64,000 nucleotides of DNA, from the NCBI RefSeq assembly GCF_014192285.1, contig NZ_JACHXQ010000004.1, positions 1 to 64,000 on the forward strand. The letters run 5' to 3'. A program made the position numbers and the translations under genes. This stretch comes from Halomonas fontilapidosi (GTDB lineage Bacteria > Pseudomonadota > Gammaproteobacteria > Pseudomonadales > Halomonadaceae). The number at the start of each line of letters is the position of its first letter. The stretch's first letter is position 1. Under the pieces are notes generated by a model. It worked only from the letters and a program-made list of their open reading frames with translations. It was not told the origin of the DNA and did not search any database. Positions 34,651 through 43,226 of this stretch are shown piece after piece.

Positions 34651-36403
34651 CGCGGATCTCATCTCGGTCTCGCCGTCCGGTTTGCGTCCCGCCGACGAGG
34701 TGATGCGGCTCGAGCGGCTCGGCAGCCTGCATGCCACCCGGCTGAGCTTCGTGCGCAGCCTGGTACGCCAGATGGCCCGCCAGCGGTGGCAGATCAGCCG
34801 GGTGCGCTTCGACCTGGACGCCAACGGCCATGGGTCGGCCATCTACCGCCTGCAGACGCCGCATGGTCGCTATCACGGCGTGATGTTCGCCCAGCCGCTG
34901 GACGACGCGAAGCGCTCCGACCGGGTCATCGCCGAGGCCTGGGACGTGACCTTCGGCCTGGTCGAGGGTGACGTCGATGACAGCCTGCTGGCGCAGATGG
35001 CGGCCAACGTGCCGCTGCAGGAGGCAGGGCGTCAGCACCCCCGGGTGCTGGTGCTGTCGCGGGCCAACAAGAGCCTGCGCAACTTTGCCCACTTCGTCGA
35101 CGCCCTGGCGGATGGCGAGCAGCCCGATCCCGCCTGGTTGACCCGGGTCGGCTATCTGTACCGGACCACCGCCGTCTACGGTAACGGCAAGTTTGGACTC
35201 GCCGACTTCGCCCGTCTGCTGGACAACCCCGACTTTCGGCGCCCCTTCTCGGCGCAGATGGCCGGCGTCTACCTGCTGCGGCATTTTTCCATCGAGCAGG
35301 TGGAACACCTCGCGGCCTGCCGCTCACCGGATACCGCCTGCCCGCTGGCGCCCGAACTGCGGCGTTACCTGGGTATCGGCAATTCCACGGGACTCGGCAT
35401 GGCCCCCTTCCTGATCCACCATCCGCAGCTGATTGCGCAGTGGATTACCCAGCGTGAGACGGCCCTGGCGCTGGCCCTGCGTCAGGTGCCGACGGAAACC
35501 GATCGCCTGGCGCTGATCGCATTGACGCGGCGCGCCATGCGCCATCTCGACGAGACCGTGACCGAGGATGCCGAGCAGACCGAGCGCAATGCGGCCACGG
35601 TGGCGGCACTGCCCGATGTGCTGACCTGGCTGGCCAGCGTGCCCCTCGAAGCGGACATCTGGCAGCAGCTGGTGGAGTGGAGTGCCCGGACGCTGCCGCT
35701 GGAGGCCCAGGAGCTGATCAATACGCTGCTGATCGAGCTCTATCCTGATCAGGTCGATGCGCTGGAGGACCAGATGGGGGTGGCGGAGAACCTCGATCTC
35801 GAGCCCGACATGCCGCTGATGCGGTTTCGACAGCTGGTCGAGACCCACTACGAATGGGCGCTGGCCCATGATTACCAGAGCCGCGAGGGCGCCTACTGGT
35901 TCTGGTATCGCTCCGCCGACAAGGAGGAGCCAAGGCTGGGGGTGCGTCATGCCGAGCCCGGTGCAGAGAAGGAGATGCCGATCGCCATCGGCCCGCGCGT
36001 GGCACACACTCACCAGGCGGTCTGCGAATTCCTCGTGGAGCAGCCGCGTGCCACGGTGGTCGACTTCCTGCTCGAGCATCCCCGTCACAAGGAGGTGGTG
36101 CGACGCGTCCAGTCGCTGGTCAAGGCGCCCTATGGTGATATCCACACCAACCTCTGGCATCGCGACATGAAGCCGATGCACCTGCTGCGCACCAAGCTCT
36201 CCTTCTTCGGGGCCAGTCGCTTCGACCCCAAGTCGGATCGCTGGGTGCGGATCACCCTCTTCCAGGGCGCGCCGCTGGTCGAGGAACTCAATGCCGAGCC
36301 ACAGGATCTTGCCGAGTTCGACGACTGGAGCTTTCCCCTCGAGCCTCATCGCGAGGGAGAGGCAAGATCCTTGCAGGCGCGTTCGAGAGGAGTCGCCGGA
36401 TGA
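34643..36403 (+). CDS. Unrecognised 586-aa protein of the BCCT operon
   Basis: I do not recognise this family. It is a soluble protein with no signal peptide or membrane helix. The N-terminal third is mixed alpha/beta (RQRWQISRVRFDLDANGHGSAIYRL), the middle is helical (LAQWITQRETALALALRQV; ALIALTRRAMRHLDETV), and the C-terminal third is rich in Trp and His (YWFWYRSADKEEPRLGVRH, APYGDIHTNLWHRDMKP). Conserved-looking single residues (GDIHTNLWHRD, GVYLLRHFSIEQ) could be functional. It overlaps both the BCCT gene (8 nt) and the DUF3726 gene (4 nt), so strong translational coupling ties it to this pathway. A new catabolic enzyme or a scaffold are both possible. Confidence 0.75.
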   Translation: MTNADLISVSPSGLRPADEVMRLERLGSLHATRLSFVRSLVRQMARQRWQISRVRFDLDANGHGSAIYRLQTPHGRYHGVMFAQPLDDAKRSDRVIAEAWDVTFGLVEGDVDDSLLAQMAANVPLQEAGRQHPRVLVLSRANKSLRNFAHFVDALADGEQPDPAWLTRVGYLYRTTAVYGNGKFGLADFARLLDNPDFRRPFSAQMAGVYLLRHFSIEQVEHLAACRSPDTACPLAPELRRYLGIGNSTGLGMAPFLIHHPQLIAQWITQRETALALALRQVPTETDRLALIALTRRAMRHLDETVTEDAEQTERNAATVAALPDVLTWLASVPLEADIWQQLVEWSARTLPLEAQELINTLLIELYPDQVDALEDQMGVAENLDLEPDMPLMRFRQLVETHYEWALAHDYQSREGAYWFWYRSADKEEPRLGVRHAEPGAEKEMPIAIGPRVAHTHQAVCEFLVEQPRATVVDFLLEHPRHKEVVRRVQSLVKAPYGDIHTNLWHRDMKPMHLLRTKLSFFGASRFDPKSDRWVRITLFQGAPLVEELNAEPQDLAEFDDWSFPLEPHREGEARSLQARSRGVAG

Positions 36404-37167
36404 AGGTGTCCTACAACGAACTTCAGGGCCTGTGCCGCAAGGCATTCAGCGGGGTCGGCTTCGAGGAGGGGGATGCCGCCGACGCCGCCGACATGGTCGC
36501 CTGGATGCAGTGTCACGGTTTGCACGGCGTCGAGCAGCTCAACCGGGGCCTGGACTACCTGCTCGAGGAGTCTCACGAGGCACGGCCCCGAGTGATCTAC
36601 CAGGACGGTGATCTGGCGGTGCTCGATGGCCTGGGCCACAGCGTGCTGCGCAGCATCAGCCTGGCCACCGAGCTTGGCTTTGCCAAGGCGCGGGCCCGCG
36701 GCCTATCGGTGGTCAAGATCCGTCGTTGCCACAATCGCCAGCTGATCATGGGCTACCTGTCACGACTGGCCGGGCGGGGCATGAACATCACCGCCTTCTG
36801 GCGCAATGCCCAGGTGCCCCTTACCGAGCAGGTGGTGGGCTTCCGCGCGGGGCATACCACGCCGGAGGTGCGCGTCTATTCGGTACGCGATGTGCCCGAG
36901 GAGAACGAGCCCAACGACGGCATCACCCTGGTGATGGCCAATCACGTGGAGCTGTTGCCATCGCTGGGCGCCGACCATGACCTCGACCTGCTGGCCCATC
37001 ATCCCGAGTCGGAGCTGCTGGCCTGCCGACAGCTGGCCCTCGAGGAAGGCATCGAGGTGGATGATGCCATCTGGGCGCGTCTCAAGACGTTGGCGCATCG
37101 CATCCTGGTGGAGTCCAGCGAGGCCTCGCGGGGCGGTGCCGGTGCTGGCGACAACGACAATGACTGA
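36400..37167 (+). CDS. DUF3726 protein
   Basis: A 255-aa protein of unknown function that I place in DUF3726 by its opening (MKVSYNELQGLCRKAFSGVG). The N-terminal half, with EEGDAADAADMVAWMQCHGLHGVEQL and GDLAVLDGLGHSVLRSISLATELGFAKARARG, resembles the substrate domain of the LDH2/malate dehydrogenase (YlbC/ureidoglycolate) family. The NAD-binding core is not complete, so it may be a shortened relative. It starts with ATGA inside the previous stop codon. In this operon I infer a role in binding or rearranging the carrier's substrate. Confidence 0.65.
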   Translation: MKVSYNELQGLCRKAFSGVGFEEGDAADAADMVAWMQCHGLHGVEQLNRGLDYLLEESHEARPRVIYQDGDLAVLDGLGHSVLRSISLATELGFAKARARGLSVVKIRRCHNRQLIMGYLSRLAGRGMNITAFWRNAQVPLTEQVVGFRAGHTTPEVRVYSVRDVPEENEPNDGITLVMANHVELLPSLGADHDLDLLAHHPESELLACRQLALEEGIEVDDAIWARLKTLAHRILVESSEASRGGAGAGDNDND

Positions 37168-37191
37168 CTCACCTTTTGACGAGATGCTGCC

Positions 37192-37590
37192 ATGATCCAA
37201 CCTGTCGCTACCGGCCTGTATGCCGCCAAGGCCCCGCTGGAGTGGGCCGTGATCGGCAACGGCATCCTGTTCACCGCCCAGATTCCGATCGGCGCCGATG
37301 GCGCTGTCGTCGAGGGTGGCATCGAGGCCCAGACCCGCCAGACCCTGGAGAACCTGCGCCACACCCTCGAGTGTGCCGGGGGTGGCATGTCCAGCCTGAC
37401 TCAGGTGCTGATCTATGTGACGCGACGCGACGACCTGGCCACGGTCAATCGCCTCTATGCCGAGGCCGTCAGCGCGCCCTACCCCAATCGCGCCGCGATC
37501 ATCGTATCGGGATTTGCCCGGGAAGAGATGCTCGTCGAGATGGTGGCCTATGCTGCCCTGCAGGAGACCATTGACGGCGAGGCGTGCTGA
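37192..37590 (+). CDS. RidA-family (YjgF/YER057c/UK114) protein
   Basis: A 132-aa RidA-fold protein. It has the family pattern NGILFTAQIPIGADGAVVEGG, QTRQTLENLRHTLECAGGG, LTQVLIYVTRRDDLATVNRLY and PYPNRAAIIVSGF. RidA deaminates reactive enamines/imines, using the Arg in the PxRxxxxV region; here the motif reads PNRAAIIV, which keeps the Arg. It is the last gene of the operon starting at 30568, 24 bp after the DUF3726 gene. Its presence suggests that an imine or enamine intermediate is formed by this pathway. Confidence 0.82.
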   Translation: MIQPVATGLYAAKAPLEWAVIGNGILFTAQIPIGADGAVVEGGIEAQTRQTLENLRHTLECAGGGMSSLTQVLIYVTRRDDLATVNRLYAEAVSAPYPNRAAIIVSGFAREEMLVEMVAYAALQETIDGEAC

Positions 37591-37749
37591 GAGCGACATC
37601 CTCATATCCATTTGCCCACCGCTGCGATGTCCAAATATTGTCCTGATGGGGGGCGGGTGACACCATGCCGAAGATGCCCCTCGGTGCCTGTGAAAAGGCC
37701 GTCAGCCATCCCTTGCGTTCCACCTCACCAGCACAATAACGAGCCCGCC

Positions 37750-39468
37750 ATGACCGTCGAGACCGTCTCCCCTCAGCGCCGTTTCCGCGGCAGGCCCCGT
37801 GGCCGTGACCTGCCCCCCGTTGCCCTGGCCTCGTTGCGCCAACTCCTGGGTGACGAGCGCAGCGACCCGGAGCTGCGGCGCCGTGACCTGCTGATCGAGC
37901 ATCTGCACCTCATTCAGGATGCTCACGGCCATCTGCCGCTGGTGGCGCTTCGGGCGCTGGCCGCCTACATGAACCTGCCCATGGCCACGGTCTACGAGAC
38001 GGCGACCTTCTACGCTCACTTCGACGTGGTGCATGACGACCAGGCACCGCCGCCGGCGGTGACCGTGCGCGTCTGCGACTCGCTCTCCTGCCAGCTGGCC
38101 GGGGCCGCGACGCTCAAGGCGCAACTGGAAGCCGGGCTCGACCCGCAGGCGGTACGGGTGGTGCGGGCGCCCTGCATGGGCCGCTGCGACACCGCGCCGG
38201 TGGTGGAGGTGGGGCATCACCATCTGTCGTTCGCCACCGCCGAGGGCGTGGAGGCCGTGGTGGATACCGGCCATTTCCATCCCGAGGCGATCGTCTGGCA
38301 GCGCCTGGCGGACTATCGTGCCGCGGGCGGTTATGCGCTGCTTGCTGATTGCCGCGCGGGAGGTGTCACGGTCGAGTCGCTGATGGCGACGCTCGAACGA
38401 GCCAACCTGCGCGGCCTGGGCGGCGCCGGCTTCCCCACGTTCAAGAAGTGGCACTTCGTGCGCCAGGAGCCGGGGCCACGCTATTGCGCGATCAACGCCG
38501 ACGAGGGCGAACCCGGCACCTTCAAGGATCGCTACTACCTCGAACGTTCGCCGCACCGCTTCCTCGAGGGTGCCCTGGTCAGCGCCTGGGCGGTGGAGGC
38601 CGAGGCGCTTTACCTCTATCTGCGTGACGAGTACCCGGGCCTGCACCGGGTGCTGCGTGCGGCGATCCATGAGCTCGAGACGGCAGGCCTGGTGCCGGCG
38701 GGCTATATCGTGCTGCGCCGCGGGGCCGGCGCCTACATCTGCGGCGAGGAGTCAGCGATGATCGAATCGCTGGAGGGCAAGCCCGGCAAGCCGCGCCATC
38801 GCCCCCCCTTCGTCGCCCAGAAGGGGCTCTTCGGCCAGCCGACCCTGGTCAACAACGTCGAGACCGTCTACTGGATTCCCGAGATCTGGCAGAAGGGCGC
38901 CGAGTGGTTCGCGGGCCACGGCCGCCATGGCCGGACGGGCCTACGCAGCTTCTCGCTCTCCGGCCGGGTGCGACGCCCCGGCGTCCACCTGGCGCCTGCC
39001 GGCATCACCTTGAGCGAGCTGGTCGAGGAGTATGGCGGCGGCATGGCCGACGGCCATCGCCTGGCCGGCTATCTGCCGGGCGGTGCCTCCGGCGGGATCC
39101 TGCCCGCCAGCAAGGCCGATCTCCCGCTGGACTTCGACACCCTGCAGGCCGAGGGCTGTTTTATCGGCTCGGCGGCGATCATCGTGCTTTCCGACCAGGA
39201 TGACCTGAAGGCGGTGGCCACCAACCTGCTGGCCTTCTTCGCCGACGAATCCTGCGGCCAGTGCACGCCCTGCCGAGTCGGCACCGAGAAGATGCTCAGC
39301 CTGCTCGAGCGTGATGAATGGCAGGTCGAGGAACTCGAGCGACTCTCGCAGGTGATGATGGACGCCTCCATCTGTGGCCTGGGGCAGGCGGCGCCCAATC
39401 CGGTGCTGGGGTTGCTCAAGGATTTCCGCGGCGAACTCGCCGCCCAGAACGTGATCGTGAAAGGGTAG
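37750..39468 (+). CDS. NAD-dependent formate dehydrogenase, fused gamma-beta subunit
   Basis: A 572-aa diaphorase subunit of soluble formate dehydrogenase. Residues 1-165 are NuoE/FdsG-like: helical bundle (LLIEHLHLIQDAHGHLPL, MATVYETATFYAHF), then [2Fe-2S] Cys in VCDSLSC and APCMGRC. The rest is NuoF/FdsB-like: GLGGAGFPTFKKW, NADEGEPGTFKDR (FMN/NAD sites), GAGAYICGEESAMIESLEG and the [4Fe-4S] CGQCTPCRVG. In the usual fds operons gamma and beta are separate, and beta has its own N-terminal thioredoxin-like domain; here gamma is fused directly to the flavin part. The ATG lies in AATAACGAGCCCGCC ATG context without a strong ribosome site. It feeds electrons from the Mo/W subunit to NAD. Confidence 0.87.
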   Translation: MTVETVSPQRRFRGRPRGRDLPPVALASLRQLLGDERSDPELRRRDLLIEHLHLIQDAHGHLPLVALRALAAYMNLPMATVYETATFYAHFDVVHDDQAPPPAVTVRVCDSLSCQLAGAATLKAQLEAGLDPQAVRVVRAPCMGRCDTAPVVEVGHHHLSFATAEGVEAVVDTGHFHPEAIVWQRLADYRAAGGYALLADCRAGGVTVESLMATLERANLRGLGGAGFPTFKKWHFVRQEPGPRYCAINADEGEPGTFKDRYYLERSPHRFLEGALVSAWAVEAEALYLYLRDEYPGLHRVLRAAIHELETAGLVPAGYIVLRRGAGAYICGEESAMIESLEGKPGKPRHRPPFVAQKGLFGQPTLVNNVETVYWIPEIWQKGAEWFAGHGRHGRTGLRSFSLSGRVRRPGVHLAPAGITLSELVEEYGGGMADGHRLAGYLPGGASGGILPASKADLPLDFDTLQAEGCFIGSAAIIVLSDQDDLKAVATNLLAFFADESCGQCTPCRVGTEKMLSLLERDEWQVEELERLSQVMMDASICGLGQAAPNPVLGLLKDFRGELAAQNVIVKG

Positions 39469-39476
39469 GGAGACAG

Positions 39477-42329
39477 ATGATGGCACACGAGACCTTTACC
39501 CTGACCCTGGATGGCGCCGAGGTCGACGCCCTCCCCGGCGAGACCCTCTGGCAGGTCGCCAAGCGCGCCGGCGAGACCATTCCGCACCTCTGCTTCAAGG
39601 ACGCGCCGGGCTACCGCAGCGACGGCAACTGCCGCGCCTGCATGGTCGAGGTCGAGGGCGAGCGGGTGTTGGCGGCGAGCTGCCTGCGCGAGGCGACCCC
39701 CGGCATGGTGGTCAAGAGCGCCACCTCCGAGCGCGCCCGTGTCTCCCGCGAAGGCGTCATGGAGTTGCTGATCGCCGACCAGCCCGACCGCCACGACGGC
39801 CCGGACCGCTCGAGCCACTTCTGGGCCATGGCCGACCAGCTTGCCATCGATGCCACCGCCGTGCGCGAGCGCCTGCCCTCACGGGCCGAGCGTGCGACGC
39901 CCACGGTACACCACGTCGCCGAACGCTCGGCGTCGCTGCCCCATGCCGGGGGCCATGACGCCACGCACTCGGCAATGAACGTCAATCTCGATGCCTGCAT
40001 CGAGTGCAATCTCTGCGTGCGCGCCTGTCGCGAGGTCCAGGGCAACGACGTCATCGGCCTAGCTCACCGCGGCGCCGCGGCGAAGATCGTCTTCGACTTC
40101 GATGACCCCATGGGCGCAAGCACCTGCGTGGCCTGCGGCGAGTGCGTCCAGGCCTGTCCTACCGGGGCGCTAATGCCGGCGACCCTGGTCGACGCCGAGG
40201 GGCGTGGCGACTCCCGAGTCGCCGATCGCCGCGTGGATTCGGTGTGTCCCTACTGCGGGGTGGGCTGTCAGCTCACCTACCACATCAAGGACGAGAAGAT
40301 CCTGTTCGTCGAGGGCCGCGACGGCCCCTCCAACCAGAACCGGCTGTGCGTCAAGGGGCGTTTCGGCTTCGACTACCCCTATCATCCCTCGCGGCTCACC
40401 CGCCCGCTGATCCGCCGGCCGGGCATGCCCAAGGGGCTTGATCCCGACTTCGACCCGGCCACGCCGCTGACGCATTTCCGCGAGGCGAGCTGGGAGGAGG
40501 CACTGGACCTCGCCGCCGCGGGGCTTGCCGAGCTCAAGGCGGCTCATGGTCCCGATGCGCTGGCCGGTTTTGGCAGCGCCAAGTGCTCCAACGAGGAGGC
40601 CTGGCTGTTCCAGAAGCTGGTGCGTACCGGCTTCGGCAGCAACCATGTCGATCACTGCACCCGGCTCTGTCACGCCAGCTCCGTGGCGGCACTGATGGAG
40701 TGCATCGGCTCGGGGGGTGTGACGGCCTCCTTCATGCAGGCCCTAGAGGCCGAGGTGGTGATCCTGACCGGCTGCAACCCGGCGATTAACCATCCGGTCG
40801 CGGCCACCTACTTCAAGCAGGCGGCCCGCAACGGCACCAAGCTGATCATCCTCGATCCCCGCGGCCAGGCGCTGGACGCCTACGCGCATCGCAGCGTTCG
40901 CTTCACGCCCGGCGGTGACGTCTCGCTCTACAACGCCATGCTCAACGTCATCGTCAGCGAGGGGCTGTACGACCAGGCCTACATCGAGGCCCACACCGAG
41001 GGCTTCGAGGCGCTCAAGGCGCATGTGCATGAGCTGACCCCCGAGGCGCTGTCACCGGCCTGTGGCGTCGCCCCCGAGCAGATCCGCGAGCTCGCACGGC
41101 TTTATGCCACCGCCGACAAGGCGATGATCTTCTGGGGCATGGGCATTTCCCAGCACGTGCATGGCACCGACAACGCCCGCTGCCTGATCTCGCTGGCGCT
41201 GGCCTGCGGTCATACCGGCCGCCCCGGCACCGGCCTGCACCCGCTGCGCGGCCAGAACAACGTCCAGGGCGCCTCCGATGCCGGGCTGATCCCCATGGTA
41301 CTGCCCGACTACCAGCCGGTGACCGATGCCCAGATACGTGCGGCCTTCGAGGAGCTGTGGAACACTCCGCTCGACGCCACGCCGGGGCTTACCGTGGTGG
41401 AAATCATGGACGCCATTGCGGCCGGGACCATCAAGGGCATGTACATCCTCGGCGAGAACCCGGCGATGTCCGACCCCGACCTCGCGCATGCCCGAGCGGC
41501 CCTGGCCCGACTCGAGCACCTGGTGGTACAGGACCTGTTCGTCACCGAGACCGCCCAGTTCGCCGATGTCATCCTGCCGGCCTCCGCCTGGCCGGAGAAG
41601 GACGGCAGCGTGACCAACACCAATCGCCAGGTGCAGCTGGGGCGTGCTGCCGTGCCGTTGCCGGGGGAGGCGCGTACCGACTGGTGGATCATCCAGCAGA
41701 TCGCCAATCGCCTGGGCCTGGACTGGGCCTACGGCCATCCGCGCGAGGTCTTCGCCGAGATGAAGCAGGGCATGGCCTCGCTCGACCATATCTCCTGGGA
41801 GCGCCTCGAGCGCGAGAGCTCGGTGACCTATCCCTGCCCCGCCGACGACGCCCCCGGCACCGACGTGGTGTTCTCGGATGCCTTCCCGACCGCGACCGGG
41901 CGGGCAAAATTTGCCCCGACCCGCCCGCTGCCGCCCGATGAGCCTATCGACGGCGACTATCCCACGGTGCTGATCACGGGCCGCCAGCTGGAGCACTGGC
42001 ATACCGGCTCCATGACCCGTCGCAGCCGGGTGCTCGATGAGCTTGAGCCCGAGGCGGTAGCGAGCCTGGCACCGGCGGAGCTGGTGCGTCTGCGCGTGAC
42101 CCCGGGCGAGCCGATCACCATCACCACCCGGCGCGGGACGATCACCCTGAAGGCGCGGGTCGACCCGCTGATGGTCGAGGGCATCGTCTTCGTGCCCTTC
42201 TGCTACGTGGAGGCGGCGGCCAACATCCTGACCAACCCGGCGCTCGACCCCGACGGCAAGATCCCCGAGTTCAAGTATGCCGCCTGCCGCCTGGGCCGTG
42301 CGGAAGCGGCGCTGGCAGAGAGCGATTGA
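39477..42329 (+). CDS. fdsA: Formate dehydrogenase alpha (molybdopterin) subunit
   Basis: A 950-aa catalytic subunit that oxidises formate to CO2. The N-terminus carries a [2Fe-2S] ferredoxin domain (GETLWQVAKRAGETIPHLC, CRACMVEVEGERV). Two [4Fe-4S] motifs follow (CIECNLCVRACREVQG, CVACGECVQACPTGA), then the molybdopterin-oxidoreductase part with its own cluster (CPYCGVGCQL) and NRLCVKGRFGFDY. The metal ligand is Cys, not selenocysteine, in VDHCTRLCHASSV, followed by the conserved His. The C-terminal dinucleotide-binding domain has GRQLEHWHTGSMTRRS. It starts nine bases after the beta subunit; ATG codons at 39477 and 39480 are both possible. It removes formate made from betaine methyl groups and gains NADH. 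Confidence 0.92.
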   Translation: MMAHETFTLTLDGAEVDALPGETLWQVAKRAGETIPHLCFKDAPGYRSDGNCRACMVEVEGERVLAASCLREATPGMVVKSATSERARVSREGVMELLIADQPDRHDGPDRSSHFWAMADQLAIDATAVRERLPSRAERATPTVHHVAERSASLPHAGGHDATHSAMNVNLDACIECNLCVRACREVQGNDVIGLAHRGAAAKIVFDFDDPMGASTCVACGECVQACPTGALMPATLVDAEGRGDSRVADRRVDSVCPYCGVGCQLTYHIKDEKILFVEGRDGPSNQNRLCVKGRFGFDYPYHPSRLTRPLIRRPGMPKGLDPDFDPATPLTHFREASWEEALDLAAAGLAELKAAHGPDALAGFGSAKCSNEEAWLFQKLVRTGFGSNHVDHCTRLCHASSVAALMECIGSGGVTASFMQALEAEVVILTGCNPAINHPVAATYFKQAARNGTKLIILDPRGQALDAYAHRSVRFTPGGDVSLYNAMLNVIVSEGLYDQAYIEAHTEGFEALKAHVHELTPEALSPACGVAPEQIRELARLYATADKAMIFWGMGISQHVHGTDNARCLISLALACGHTGRPGTGLHPLRGQNNVQGASDAGLIPMVLPDYQPVTDAQIRAAFEELWNTPLDATPGLTVVEIMDAIAAGTIKGMYILGENPAMSDPDLAHARAALARLEHLVVQDLFVTETAQFADVILPASAWPEKDGSVTNTNRQVQLGRAAVPLPGEARTDWWIIQQIANRLGLDWAYGHPREVFAEMKQGMASLDHISWERLERESSVTYPCPADDAPGTDVVFSDAFPTATGRAKFAPTRPLPPDEPIDGDYPTVLITGRQLEHWHTGSMTRRSRVLDELEPEAVASLAPAELVRLRVTPGEPITITTRRGTITLKARVDPLMVEGIVFVPFCYVEAAANILTNPALDPDGKIPEFKYAACRLGRAEAALAESD

Positions 42330-42347
42330 GATGGAGGAGGGCCGGCC

Positions 42348-42587
42348 ATGATGATCGTCGAACTGATCGATGGCGATGATTTCCGTGATCGCCTGATCGC
42401 ACTGGGCATCCGTATCCCGGCGGGCGCCTCTCCTGAAACCTGCGCGCGCATGGCGCGATGCAAGCTCAGGGACGTGGGGGTGCCGGGGCTTGCGGAAACG
42501 GTGCGCGAGCTGATGGCACGCACCGATATCATGCTGCCCTCGGTGCGTGACGCCATCGAGCGCTTCCTGCTGCCCGAGTTGCGTTAG
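42348..42587 (+). CDS. fdsD: Formate dehydrogenase delta subunit
   Basis: A 79-aa FdsD-like subunit (pattern LARCKLRDVGVPGLAETVRELM type helices) that ends fds operons and helps assemble the enzyme. It begins 18 bp after fdsA, following GGAGGAGGG. The FdhD-like chaperone gene fdsC that usually lies between alpha and delta is missing here, so that function must be supplied elsewhere in the genome. Confidence 0.8.
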   Translation: MMIVELIDGDDFRDRLIALGIRIPAGASPETCARMARCKLRDVGVPGLAETVRELMARTDIMLPSVRDAIERFLLPELR

Positions 42588-42612
42588 GCCAGTGCCACCC
42601 TGCCAAGCTTCA

Positions 42613-42648
42613 CCTTTCTCCCTACGCATTCACGCGGAGGGAGAAAGG
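42613..42648 (+). terminator. Hairpin after the formate dehydrogenase operon
   Basis: CCTTTCTCCCT (42613-42623) and AGGGAGAAAGG (42638-42648) are perfect 11-bp complements. No T run follows, so termination efficiency is uncertain. Confidence 0.6.
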
Positions 42649-42774
42649 GCCGGTGTCATCATGTACGTCATGCATGATTCGCAACGTCGAGTCCGGTGTG
42701 TCTAGACTGAAAGAAAAGAGAGAAGTACGCATTCGCCCGCTTGGACGGATGCCTCTCAAATCAGGAGGTGTCGT

Positions 42775-43119
42775 ATGAAACACCAAGACGCGCTGAAGAG
42801 GATGGCAATTCTCGGTATATCGCTCGGCCTGGTTGCCGGCCCGTTGGCCTTTGCGGCAGATGACCCGGCGGCAAAGGCGACGGATTCAGCGACTAATCCC
42901 ATCGAACAGGGTGATCTGGCCGATACGCTGGGTCCGGATGGTGAAGCACTGAGCGAGGACGAGGTGCCGCCCCGGGTCAAGGCCACGGATTCGGACGCCA
43001 ATCCGGTGGCGGGGGGTGATCTCGCCGATACCTTGGAACCGGATGATGAAACGCTGAACGAAGACGAGGTGCCCGAACGGGTCGAGGCCACGGGGTCGGC
43101 GGCTAACCCGCTGGAATAA
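42775..43119 (+). CDS. Secreted acidic protein of 35-residue repeats
   Basis: A 114-aa protein with a signal peptide (MAILGISLGLVAGPLAFAA) and a mature part of two full 35-residue repeats plus a short third start: unit 1 begins ATDSATNPIEQGDLADTLG, unit 2 ATDSDANPVAGGDLADTLE, unit 3 ATGSAANPLE. Each full unit ends in a strongly acidic EDEVPxRV stretch. There are no Cys or obvious catalytic residues. CAGGAGGTG precedes the ATG. I do not recognise the family. A periplasmic or extracellular acidic, possibly disordered or cation-binding protein fits a halophile. Confidence 0.7.
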   Translation: MKHQDALKRMAILGISLGLVAGPLAFAADDPAAKATDSATNPIEQGDLADTLGPDGEALSEDEVPPRVKATDSDANPVAGGDLADTLEPDDETLNEDEVPERVEATGSAANPLE

Positions 43120-43187
43120 GGCGATCTTGCCGGCCCCGAGGCGTCAGGGTCTCCTGATCCTCGGACGATAAAGCCAACCTAGCTATC

Positions 43188-43216
43188 CGCCCCCGTCGCA
43201 CGGGGGCGTTCTCTTT
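43188..43216 (+). terminator. Terminator after the acidic repeat gene
   Basis: CGCCCCCGT-cgc-ACGGGGGCG is followed by TTCTCTTT, a fair T-rich tail on the plus strand. It lies between the acidic repeat gene and the convergent gbcA. Confidence 0.75.
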
Positions 43217-43226
43217 CCACAGGGGC

